In this document: piece by piece, positions 35,188 through 42,809 of the stretch
How the letters are laid out: each line of letters starts with the position of its first letter
Numbering within the stretch: the stretch's first letter is position 1
Origin: Halobaculum sp. MBLA0147
Lineage (GTDB): Archaea; Halobacteriota; Halobacteria; Halobacteriales; Haloferacaceae
Length of the DNA: 64,000 nucleotides
Reading direction: 5' to 3'
NCBI RefSeq assembly: GCF_041361345.1
Contig: NZ_JBGKAD010000001.1
Span: 992,001-1,056,000, forward strand
The notes under the pieces: model-generated
Database searches by the model: none
Told to the model about the DNA's origin: nothing
The model's input: the letters and a program-made list of their open reading frames with translations, nothing else
Position numbers and translations under genes: made by a program

Positions 35188-36153
35188 ATGGAGGCAGTCG
35201 TTCTCGCCGGCGGGTACGCGACACGGATGTGGCCGATCACGCGACACCGTCCCAAGATGTTCCTCCCGTTGGGAGAGGAGACGGTGATCGACGGGGTGTT
35301 CGCGGACCTCGAGGCCGACGACCGGATCGACGAGGTGTACGTGAGCACGAACGAGCGGTTCGCCGACGAGTTCGAGGCGTACCTCGCCGACTCCGCGTTC
35401 GAGAAGCCGCAGGTGTCCGTCGAGGACACCACCGCGGAGTCCGAGAAGTTCGGCGTCGTCGGCGCGCTGGCACAGTTGATCGACCGCGAGGACGTCGACG
35501 ACGACCTGCTCGTGATCGCCGGCGACAACCTGTTGTCGTTCGACGTGGCCGAGTTCGTCGACTTCTTCGTCGATGCCGGGACACCGACGCTGGCCGCCTA
35601 CGACGTCGGGTCCAGAGAGCGTGCCAAGAGCTACGGCCTCGTGGAACTCGACGGAACCGAGGTCGTCGACTTCCAGGAGAAGCCGGACGACCCGAACAGC
35701 ACCCTCGTCTCCATCGCGTGTTACGCGTTCCCGAGAGATACGCTGCCGTCGTTCGACACGTACCTCTCGAACGACAACAACCCGGACGAGCCCGGGTGGT
35801 TCGTCCAGTGGCTCCAGAGCCGGCAGTCGGTGAACGCGTTCACCTTCGACGGCGCGTGGTACGACATCGGGACGGCGGACGCCTACCTCGACGCGGTCGC
35901 GCACGCCCTCGACGGCGACACACTCGTCGCCGACGACGCGACCGTCGAGGACAGCGAGTTGGGCGAGAACGTCCACGTGATGAGCGGTGCCGAGGTCGTC
36001 GACGCGAGTCTGTCGAACACGGTCGTCTTCGACGACGCACGGATCGCAGACAGCACACTCGAACGGTCCGTCGTCGACGAGGCGGCGACCGTCGAGGATC
36101 TGGACCTCCGCGAGACGCTGCTCGGCCAACACTCCCGCCTCGTCGGGAACTGA
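35188..36153 (+). CDS. NDP-sugar nucleotidyltransferase
   Basis: 321 residues from the ATG at 35188. The nucleotide-binding signature is VVLAGGYATRMWPITRHRPK, followed by PLGEETVIDGV; GDNL and FQEKPDDPNSTLVS are typical of sugar-1-phosphate NTases. YDIGTADAYLDAV ends the catalytic domain. The C-terminal 60 residues (DATVEDSELGENVHVMSG) form left-handed beta-helix hexapeptide repeats. It would supply NDP-sugars for glycan or polysaccharide synthesis; the nucleotide and the sugar are undetermined. It follows the regulator gene by about 115 bases. Another possible start lies 33 bases upstream at GTG. Confidence 0.9.
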   Translation: MEAVVLAGGYATRMWPITRHRPKMFLPLGEETVIDGVFADLEADDRIDEVYVSTNERFADEFEAYLADSAFEKPQVSVEDTTAESEKFGVVGALAQLIDREDVDDDLLVIAGDNLLSFDVAEFVDFFVDAGTPTLAAYDVGSRERAKSYGLVELDGTEVVDFQEKPDDPNSTLVSIACYAFPRDTLPSFDTYLSNDNNPDEPGWFVQWLQSRQSVNAFTFDGAWYDIGTADAYLDAVAHALDGDTLVADDATVEDSELGENVHVMSGAEVVDASLSNTVVFDDARIADSTLERSVVDEAATVEDLDLRETLLGQHSRLVGN

Positions 36154-36209
36154 CCGCCGCGCGTCTCACGCCGGCGAGTGCACGGGGTGACATCGGTCGA
36201 CCCACCTCC

Positions 36210-36941
36210 TCACGCCAGTTTCGCGTCCGTGACGACGATCCGCCCGCGAGTGCCGTCCCACTCCGTCTCGTACGTCAACTCGATCTCGCGGTCCATGTGT
36301 GGCCCGTCGGTGACGAACGTCTCGAACTCTCCACCTTCGCCGAGCGGGTGGACGCCGTACTGCTCGCGCAGTTCGATCAGTTCGGCCAGCGCCTCGTGAT
36401 CGAGCGTCCGCCCGAGCCACGACTCGTCGAGCCCGGCGGCGGCGACCTGGAGGATCGTGATCTCGAAGCCGGCGTCCAGCATCGCCTCGGCCAACGCCAC
36501 CGGGTCCTCCTGCCACAGCGGCGCGAACAACTCGATCCCGAGGCGGTCACACATCCCCTCGATCCGGCTCGTCTGGAACTCGCTCTCGACGGCGCCGGCG
36601 GTGACCCCCGCGAGCGGCCGTTCGGCGGCGAGGCGTTCGAGCGCCGCCTCCATCGGTTCGAGTTCGCGGTCCCCCTGTGCGCCCGCGTCGACGGTCGACT
36701 CGGCCGCGAAGTCGTCCGGGTCCACCTCGACGAGTTCGATCCCGACACTCTCGGCCGCCAGCGTCGCCAGCCCCGTCTCGGGGACGTGGTACATGTACGA
36801 GTCCTCGCCCGGGTGGACGGTGAGAAGTCGCCCGACCGGCAGGTCCGACTCCAGGGCGCGGTACAGCGCCCACGAGGAGTCCTTCCCGCCGGAGAACAGC
36901 GACACCCAGATCGGCTCGCCCGCACTCGTCTCGTCTGTCAC
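36210..36941 (-). CDS. dph6: Diphthine--ammonia ligase (Dph6)
   Basis: 243 residues from the GTG at 36941, with ATP-pyrophosphatase signature SLFSGGKDSSWALYRAL at the N-terminus. Additional conserved motifs are GITAGAVESEFQ-type (VTAGAVESEFQTSRIEGMC), and LAEAMLDAGFEI and GEGGEFETFVTDGP near the C-terminus, which identify the Dph6/MJ0570 family. The enzyme amidates diphthine on elongation factor 2, the last diphthamide step. It is transcribed toward the nucleotidyltransferase, converging on it with 56 bases between them. Confidence 0.92.
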   Translation of the reverse strand: MTDETSAGEPIWVSLFSGGKDSSWALYRALESDLPVGRLLTVHPGEDSYMYHVPETGLATLAAESVGIELVEVDPDDFAAESTVDAGAQGDRELEPMEAALERLAAERPLAGVTAGAVESEFQTSRIEGMCDRLGIELFAPLWQEDPVALAEAMLDAGFEITILQVAAAGLDESWLGRTLDHEALAELIELREQYGVHPLGEGGEFETFVTDGPHMDREIELTYETEWDGTRGRIVVTDAKLA

Positions 36942-37125
36942 GGCGAGCGGTTCGCGACCGGCGCGTAAGTCCCTGACGGAGCCGTCCGTGGCGGTCCGCG
37001 TCCGTAACACCGGGTCGCGACACGGCGAGTGCCGCGGATCGGCACGACGAGGTAGCGGAGCGACGACGGGCTGGCCGTCGCGGCGAACGCACGGTTTACC
37101 AGCGGACGGCGACTAGCCGTGGGCG

Positions 37126-38220
37126 ATGGCGACCGCAGACGGGACCTGGCGGTACCGCGACCGGTTCGGCGACAGCTTCGGCCGCACGTACTTCCGGCGG
37201 TTCGGCCCCGGTGTGGTCTCCAGTCTCGGCGTCGGGACCTACCTCGGGGCGCCGACGGCCGCCGTCGACGACGCCTACCGAGAGGTGCTGACGACGGCGC
37301 TCGACGCCGGCGTGAACCTGATCGACACCGCCGTGAACTACCGCGCGGGTCGCAGTGAGCGCGTCGTCGGCGACGCACTCGAGGCCAGCGACACCCCGAG
37401 AGAGGCGGTCGTCGTCGCGACGAAGGGCGGGTTCGTCCCGTTCGACGGCGAGCGGCCCGACGACCCCGCCGGGTACGTCCGCGAGCGGTTCCTCGACACC
37501 GGACTGCTCGCGGGCGAGGACCTCGCCCGCGGGAGTCACGCGATCGCGCCCGACTTCCTCGACGCGATGCTCGACCGCTCACTCGACCGGCTCGATCTCG
37601 ACACCGTCGACTGCTACTACGTCCACAACCCGGAGACGCAGCTCGCAGTTCGGGACCGGGCGGCGGTGTACGACCGGCTCGAAGCGGCGTTCGAACTCCT
37701 CGAACGGCGGCGTGCGGCGGGTGACCTGGGTCGGTACGGCGTGGCGACGTGGGACGCACTCCGCGTCCCGCGAGATCACGACGCCCACCTCGACTTGGGC
37801 GAGATTCGCGCGCGTGCCGAGCGGGCGGCGGACACGGTCGGCGTCGACGACCACGGGTTCGCGGCGGTGCAACTCCCGTTCAACGTCCGGATGGCGGACG
37901 CGTTCACCGTCCGGAGTCACACCCACGGCGACGAGCGCGTCTCCGCGCTGGAGTTCGCCCACCGCGAGGGGCTGTCCGTGTTCACCAGCGCCAGCGTCGG
38001 GCAGGGGGAGTTGGCCGACGAGGAGGCGATTCCGCCGGCCGTCGCCGCAGAACTGGAGGGTGACACCCCCGTCCAGCGGGCGATCAACTTCGCGCGCTCC
38101 GCGCCGGCCGTCACTGCGGCGCTGGTCGGGGTTCACGACGTGGCGCACCTCCGCGAGAACGTCGCCGCCGGCACGTTCGACCCGATGGGCGCGAGTCAGT
38201 TCGACGACGTGTTCGAGTGA
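37126..38220 (+). CDS. Aldo/keto reductase
   Basis: 364 residues. A TIM-barrel AKR: SSLGVGTYLGAPT at the N-terminus, catalytic Asp and Tyr in LIDTAVNYRAGRSE, Lys in VVATKGGFVP and His in CYYVHNPETQ. The C-terminal INFARSAPAVTAALVGV matches the NAD(P)-binding segment of AKRs. It is longer than many AKRs and belongs to a group common in haloarchaea. The substrate is unknown. The ATG at 37126 lies 13 bases after a CTAG tetranucleotide, one of few in the window. Convergent with the zinc-ribbon gene. Confidence 0.9.
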   Translation: MATADGTWRYRDRFGDSFGRTYFRRFGPGVVSSLGVGTYLGAPTAAVDDAYREVLTTALDAGVNLIDTAVNYRAGRSERVVGDALEASDTPREAVVVATKGGFVPFDGERPDDPAGYVRERFLDTGLLAGEDLARGSHAIAPDFLDAMLDRSLDRLDLDTVDCYYVHNPETQLAVRDRAAVYDRLEAAFELLERRRAAGDLGRYGVATWDALRVPRDHDAHLDLGEIRARAERAADTVGVDDHGFAAVQLPFNVRMADAFTVRSHTHGDERVSALEFAHREGLSVFTSASVGQGELADEEAIPPAVAAELEGDTPVQRAINFARSAPAVTAALVGVHDVAHLRENVAAGTFDPMGASQFDDVFE

Positions 38221-38271
38221 ACGCGTCGCTGACGGCGGTGTCGAACGACGAACGCCGTGGTGACCTCCCGG

Positions 38272-38442
38272 TCAGCCGAGTTCCTTGTACTCGTCGCCAC
38301 ACTCCGGACAGACCCGGACGGTGTACACCTCGTCCGGGTCGTCCTCCGTCGAGAGGTCCGCTCCGCAGGTGCCACACTGCAACCGCTCGTAGTTGTCCTT
38401 CTCCAAGTCCCCGTCTCGGAGTCCCCGCCGGACACTCTTCAT
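38272..38442 (-). CDS. Small zinc-ribbon protein (HVO_0758-like)
   Basis: 56 residues from the ATG at 38442: KSVRRGLRDGDLEKDNYERL, then a four-Cys zinc ribbon formed by CGTC (Cys23, Cys26) and CPEC (Cys45, Cys48), ending DEYKELG. This matches my memory of the HVO_0758 family of haloarchaeal zinc-finger microproteins, whose cellular role is poorly known. It lies 51 bases downstream of the aldo/keto reductase stop, on the opposite strand. Confidence 0.88.
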   Translation of the reverse strand: MKSVRRGLRDGDLEKDNYERLQCGTCGADLSTEDDPDEVYTVRVCPECGDEYKELG

Positions 38443-38944
38443 GCGTCCCGGTTGGCGGCGACCGCTGATAAACTCCCCGTCGGGTGGTGGTGTCGGCGGT
38501 CGGGTCGTAGCGAGTGACAGTGCAGGAGATGAGACTATAGATTGGCTTTTCAGGAAATACAAGCGTGTTTGGGCGCATAGACAAGTCAATTTGAGTCCAG
38601 AAATCGGTCGCTATGTCGATTTGATAGGCAGAGTCCTACGCCACCGCCGTGATTAGCGAGATGCTGCTCCTTGTCTACCCGAGCAGAAAGGTGAGGATTG
38701 ACAGCAGTAACGCAGGGAAGATCGATCTCAGCAACGGCGACACCGGTATGACCTTTGACGAGGCCAGAGATATTTCGGCGCAGAACCAAGGCTACGCGTC
38801 AGCTGAAACAGCAGCAGACTCAGACAACTCCAAAATACAACCATTCCAACACTTCATAACTCAACTAGAATTCAACAGCAAGGATAATATAAGACGAGCG
38901 ACTGATCCGGTTTCAACCGGAGGATTGAACTGAAAACTCATCAG
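38443..38944. other. 502-base lower-GC intergenic region
   Basis: From about 38515 the base composition drops sharply, marking the left edge of an accessory island that extends to about 40660. It holds one weak open frame (38649-38933) and otherwise no recognisable gene, tRNA or repeat. The zinc-ribbon gene's promoter must lie in the first 60 bases. Confidence 0.5.
38649..38933 (+). CDS. Doubtful small ORF in AT-rich island
   Basis: 94 codons from a GTG. The translation starts VISEMLLLVYPSRKVRIDSS, has a polar centre rich in Asn, Ser, Asp and Gln, and ends VSTGGLN. No homologue is recognised, and no TATA box is clear upstream. The composition is not like a shadow frame of a GC-rich gene, because no gene is opposite. 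It could be a real orphan or a decayed fragment of mobile DNA. It ends 11 bases before the stop of the convergent lipoprotein gene. Confidence 0.3.
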   Translation: MISEMLLLVYPSRKVRIDSSNAGKIDLSNGDTGMTFDEARDISAQNQGYASAETAADSDNSKIQPFQHFITQLEFNSKDNIRRATDPVSTGGLN

Positions 38945-40426
38945 CTATGGGTGAGGTTCTCCATCCTCCACAGCTAATTCTTCAAAGTCCTCCTTTGTGA
39001 GATTGGTTTGTGTTACTGATTGTAGTCCGTTTTCGTTTACTGAGAATGTGTAATCGAGTCCTCTGCCTCCGTCCCTGTCTTCAAGATTGCCGTTCTGGTA
39101 GTCTTGGTGAACTCTCTCGTTTATTCCGGTGATAACCGATGCTGCTTTCCGCGAATAGTTACCCGGAAAATCATAGCCTTGCTGTATGTCTTCGGTTGAG
39201 GTCACCCATCCGCCTGAATGGTTGTCAAGGAAGCTGTCGTACATCACAGCGCTTCTGGGATCATCTGGCTGGATCAAGAACGCGCCTCGAAGCTCATCTG
39301 CGCCCTCCAAATCATCCTTCTCACCAACCTCCTCATCATTCAAATACAGCACACCATTTCCGTTCTCCAATCCCATACCCGAACCATACAAAATACCAGT
39401 CGCAAACTCGCTTTGACGTAGCTGGGCGGCATCCTCGCTCGGATCAAATTTTTCTGGAAAAAGTCCTGCTACAGTTCCTACGTCTGCTGAGGTCCATCTA
39501 TTAGTATAGTCGTTTGAGATTCTGTCACTAGGATACCTCTTAAAGTGGGGCTCAGTTCCTCCAGTCACTACGTGGTCACCTATCATTATGTCCGGATCTT
39601 CACCATCCAACTCGCAGAACAGTGTATGGTAGGCATCCCTGCTAGGCAGGTTCATCGACGAAAGAAGGAGAGGCCCGGTTGCCTCGGTGTTGTCTCTTTC
39701 AGGATTGTTCAACGCTCCCAAGTTCTCAACCATTCCGTCGACATCGGTATATCTGGCTGATTGCTGGATTACTTCTTTCATCAACCGCGTCCTGTGATTG
39801 TTAAACATGCCTCCCGCGTCCTGCGTTAGTCTGTGCATTCCGTCCCAGACTGTTTGTTCTAGGTCGCGAACGGTGTCTATGTTTTGTATTTCTTGTTCGG
39901 TGAGTATGTCTTGGTAGAAGAAGTCTGTGAAGTCTTTTTCTGTTTCTGATTGTACTTGTTCCGGCAGTTCTTCAAGTGTCACGTCTGCCGGGCCGCCGAC
40001 CAGCACTTCTTCAGTGGTGCCATACTCGTGGTCGGATTTGAGTTGTTCCCAGTAGCTTTGTGTTAGTTGTGCTTTGGCGTAGTATGCTTCTGTTGCGGGG
40101 TCGTGGCTTTTTTCCGGGTTTTCCACGGGGTTTTGCAGTGGCTGCATTTCTGGTGGTAGTGGTTCCGGTGTCTCCGTTTCTGTCTCTGTAGGTGTTTCTG
40201 TGGGTTGTTTTGTGTCTGTAGGTGTTTCTGTGGGTGTTGGTGTGGATTCTGTTTGTGTTGGTGACTCGGTTGGTGAGGGAGTTGGCTCCGGTTGATTGGC
40301 ACCACACCCGCTCACAACTGTGGCAACCCCCGCCAGAACCCGCCGCCGTGACGTACTCGCAACTCTCGATTCGTCAGATTCCCCAGACCCACTCTCAGAA
40401 GTCAAACCTGACGCCCACCAGCGCAT
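38945..40426 (-). CDS. Tat lipoprotein of AT-rich island, unknown family
   Basis: 493 residues from the ATG at 40426. TSRRRVLAGVATVVSGCGAN gives a twin-arginine motif and a lipobox with Cys41, followed by a Thr/Pro/Glu linker (about residues 45-90) built of PTETPT-like units. The main domain (about 95-493) is soluble, with FTDFFYQDILTEQEIQNI, GLLFPEKFDPSEDA-like and GYDFPGNYSRKAASVI segments, and no motif I can name. Many codons end in A/T, unlike the genome. It lies beside a transposase and is probably horizontally acquired. It would be anchored to the outside of the membrane. Confidence 0.8.
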   Translation of the reverse strand: MRWWASGLTSESGSGESDESRVASTSRRRVLAGVATVVSGCGANQPEPTPSPTESPTQTESTPTPTETPTDTKQPTETPTETETETPEPLPPEMQPLQNPVENPEKSHDPATEAYYAKAQLTQSYWEQLKSDHEYGTTEEVLVGGPADVTLEELPEQVQSETEKDFTDFFYQDILTEQEIQNIDTVRDLEQTVWDGMHRLTQDAGGMFNNHRTRLMKEVIQQSARYTDVDGMVENLGALNNPERDNTEATGPLLLSSMNLPSRDAYHTLFCELDGEDPDIMIGDHVVTGGTEPHFKRYPSDRISNDYTNRWTSADVGTVAGLFPEKFDPSEDAAQLRQSEFATGILYGSGMGLENGNGVLYLNDEEVGEKDDLEGADELRGAFLIQPDDPRSAVMYDSFLDNHSGGWVTSTEDIQQGYDFPGNYSRKAASVITGINERVHQDYQNGNLEDRDGGRGLDYTFSVNENGLQSVTQTNLTKEDFEELAVEDGEPHP

Positions 40427-40663
40427 ATGTCATCTTCACAGGCCCACCGCCTGTTAAATCTGTACCTGCTATCGAAGTACACGCCTGATTCCACGGGGTC
40501 CCTAAAATCAAGTACGCCGACCATAGCCGGGTAGGACAAGTCACGGTGTGTTCCCCTGTCCTCCGAGTTTCATGTCAAACCTGTTGCTGTCTGCGATTAT
40601 ACTTTCACTCTACACGGACGTACGCTTATCAGTGATCACGCAGGCATACATGTATGGGCCGGA

Positions 40664-42460
40664 ATGGTCGTGGACCCACGGGTCGAGACAGGCACACCGG
40701 CGGCATCCAGCCGCGAGGCCGCCGAAACCGTGGCCTCGGCCCTCTGCGCGCGCGCCGAACAGGCCGCGCCGACGGCTGACTCGGCCGCTGCTCTTGTCGC
40801 CGATCTCCCGCTGCCGGACTGTGTGACGACACTCGACGACCACGCCCACTACGTGGGCTACGACACAGAACCGGCTGTTCACGTCCTATTGCTCGGTCAC
40901 GCCCTCGGCATCGACGGCAACCACGACCTCCGCCGTCGGCTCCAGCGCGATCCGGTCCTGCTCGGCCAGCTCGGATTCGACACCGTTCCGTCGTCGACGA
41001 CGATCTGGCGGATTCGCACGAAGCGGTTCGACGGCGAGCTGTACGACGCCGTCCGCGAGGCGGCACACCAGATCGCCACCGAGTGCCGCGAGAACGGCCT
41101 TGACGCACCCGGACCGACCCAACCGACGCGAGAACCCACAGACGACCGCGACGGCCGGCTCGGCAGTCAGTCGCCGGTCCTCGCCGAAGCCGACCGCGTC
41201 ACTGACGCCGCCCGGCGCGAGGTCTATCCAGCACTGTCACTCGATAGAGCCGAGAACACTGCTATCGACGAGTCGGCGTTTTGGAGTCTTGCGGCGTACC
41301 TCGGTCTCCAGTCCGACGCCCACGCCAACGCCGGAGCGCGGCGGTACCTCTCCGAGAGCAGCCAGATGACGCCGCTGGGCGATAACTTCCGCGATCAACT
41401 TTCGTCGATCAGCATCGAAGAGCAGCGCGAGCAACTCCGCGACGCCGCCCGGAACATCGTCCTCGAAGCCCAGTCGGAAGGCTACTTGGACCGCGAGGTG
41501 CCGGTCGCTATCGACACGACGACCGGACCACGGTTCTGGGGCGACCGCACGGGCCGCGAGGAGACGATCCTCGGCACGAAGACGCCGAGCGGCGAGTACG
41601 CCCACCACTACGCGACCGTCCAGATCGTCACCGATGACGCGCCCGTGGTTCTGGACGCGCGGCCAGTGAGACTCGGCGAGTCCCGCGACGAGATCGTGGC
41701 TGATCTACTCAACTCCGCGACCGAGATTGTCGCGCCGACGGTCGTGCTGATGGACCGCGAGTTCGATACGCGCGGTGTGCGTGGTGTCTGTGAGACTCAG
41801 GGTCTCCGGTACCTCACGCCCGGCTCTCGCGTCGGCGAGCAGAGCCGGATTGAGCGGTTGGACCGGGGCAACGTCGACATGTTCCGCGACAGCGAGCCAA
41901 GTCTCGCCGGCCCCGACCGCGAAGTTCTCTACCAGCGCGCCGAGTCGGATGAGATTCAGACGACGATCTCCAACAGCTCGGAGGCCGACGAGGACCGCAC
42001 CGAGCAGTCTGACCTCTGGCTACAGCTGGACGACACACTGGACGTGGACCTCGGCGTCGAGGAGAACCAGAAAGAGCGGGCGATGTGGGACGCGCTCGAC
42101 GACATGATGGACGACGACGGCGAAGAGGGCGACGAGGAGACGGCGACGTACTACCTGTGGAAGACTAATCTGAGTCTTCCAAACGAGGACGAAGCGGCGA
42201 TCAACCGTGTCACGCGGCTGTACTCGAAACGCTGGCGGATCGAATCCGGCTACCGGGCCTTGAAGAAGTTCCTGACGCCGACGACCAGTCCGTCGCACGA
42301 ACTTCGGTTCTGGTACTTCTCGTTCGCCTCGCTTCTGTACTCAGTCTGGCGACTTGTCGACGTAATCCTGCGGAAGCAGGAGGGCGTCGAGTCCGATGGC
42401 CCAGTCGTTCCCGCTGCGACAGTCGTGTCGTTCTTGCGCCGGTCCACGGGCGTCGGTTAA
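40664..42460 (+). CDS. DDE transposase, IS4-superfamily type
   Basis: 598 residues. The N-terminal domain has HAHYVGYDTEPAVHVLLLGHA and LLGQLGFDTVPSSTTIWRIR, as in IS4/IS1182-like transposases. The DDE triad is visible: VAIDTTTG (Asp284), LMDREFDTRG (Asp364) and YSKRWRIESGYRALK (Glu527, the YxxRWxIExxYR signature). An acidic stretch, about residues 425-495, is inserted between the second Asp and the Glu. The gene is GC-rich, unlike its immediate flanks. No inverted terminal repeats or target duplication were found, so the element limits are not defined and mobility is uncertain. The protein appears full-length. Confidence 0.85.
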   Translation: MVVDPRVETGTPAASSREAAETVASALCARAEQAAPTADSAAALVADLPLPDCVTTLDDHAHYVGYDTEPAVHVLLLGHALGIDGNHDLRRRLQRDPVLLGQLGFDTVPSSTTIWRIRTKRFDGELYDAVREAAHQIATECRENGLDAPGPTQPTREPTDDRDGRLGSQSPVLAEADRVTDAARREVYPALSLDRAENTAIDESAFWSLAAYLGLQSDAHANAGARRYLSESSQMTPLGDNFRDQLSSISIEEQREQLRDAARNIVLEAQSEGYLDREVPVAIDTTTGPRFWGDRTGREETILGTKTPSGEYAHHYATVQIVTDDAPVVLDARPVRLGESRDEIVADLLNSATEIVAPTVVLMDREFDTRGVRGVCETQGLRYLTPGSRVGEQSRIERLDRGNVDMFRDSEPSLAGPDREVLYQRAESDEIQTTISNSSEADEDRTEQSDLWLQLDDTLDVDLGVEENQKERAMWDALDDMMDDDGEEGDEETATYYLWKTNLSLPNEDEAAINRVTRLYSKRWRIESGYRALKKFLTPTTSPSHELRFWYFSFASLLYSVWRLVDVILRKQEGVESDGPVVPAATVVSFLRRSTGVG

Positions 42461-42809
42461 GACGTTCTTTCTACCGTGTTCGCCCGATTCAGTAGCGACT
42501 GCCATACTGTTCTCCACTTTGTTACCAGATATAATCTAGTTGTGAATATTCGCGGCGGACGAATCGCGTTGTAGAGCGGCTGTTGAGAGGTTCTATCACG
42601 CCACTGGCTCCTGAAACGCACTCTCCGCCGGTGCAAAGCCCTATCGTGTGGACAGTGCGTTCGATATCGCTCGTCGCGGTTTATCCGGCGGGCCGGACCC
42701 GTCGCCGTCGGGGGGTCGACGAGAGCGTGGGCGAACGGTGGAGCGGCCGCTGGCGACGAGCGACGCCAGAACTCACGAGGAGAGAAGAACTGGGAGGTGC
42801 GTCGGCCGC
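42461..42809. other. 349-base region between transposase and metG
   Basis: The first 90 bases are AT-rich, the rest GC-rich. No open frame with genome-like codon use, no tRNA and no convincing inverted repeat match with the left side of the transposase were found. It presumably contains the right end of the element and the metG terminator region. Confidence 0.5.

Noticed and set aside
40427-42809. Inverted terminal repeats of the transposase element
   Set aside because: I compared both flanks by eye and found only short chance matches; the ends remain undefined.
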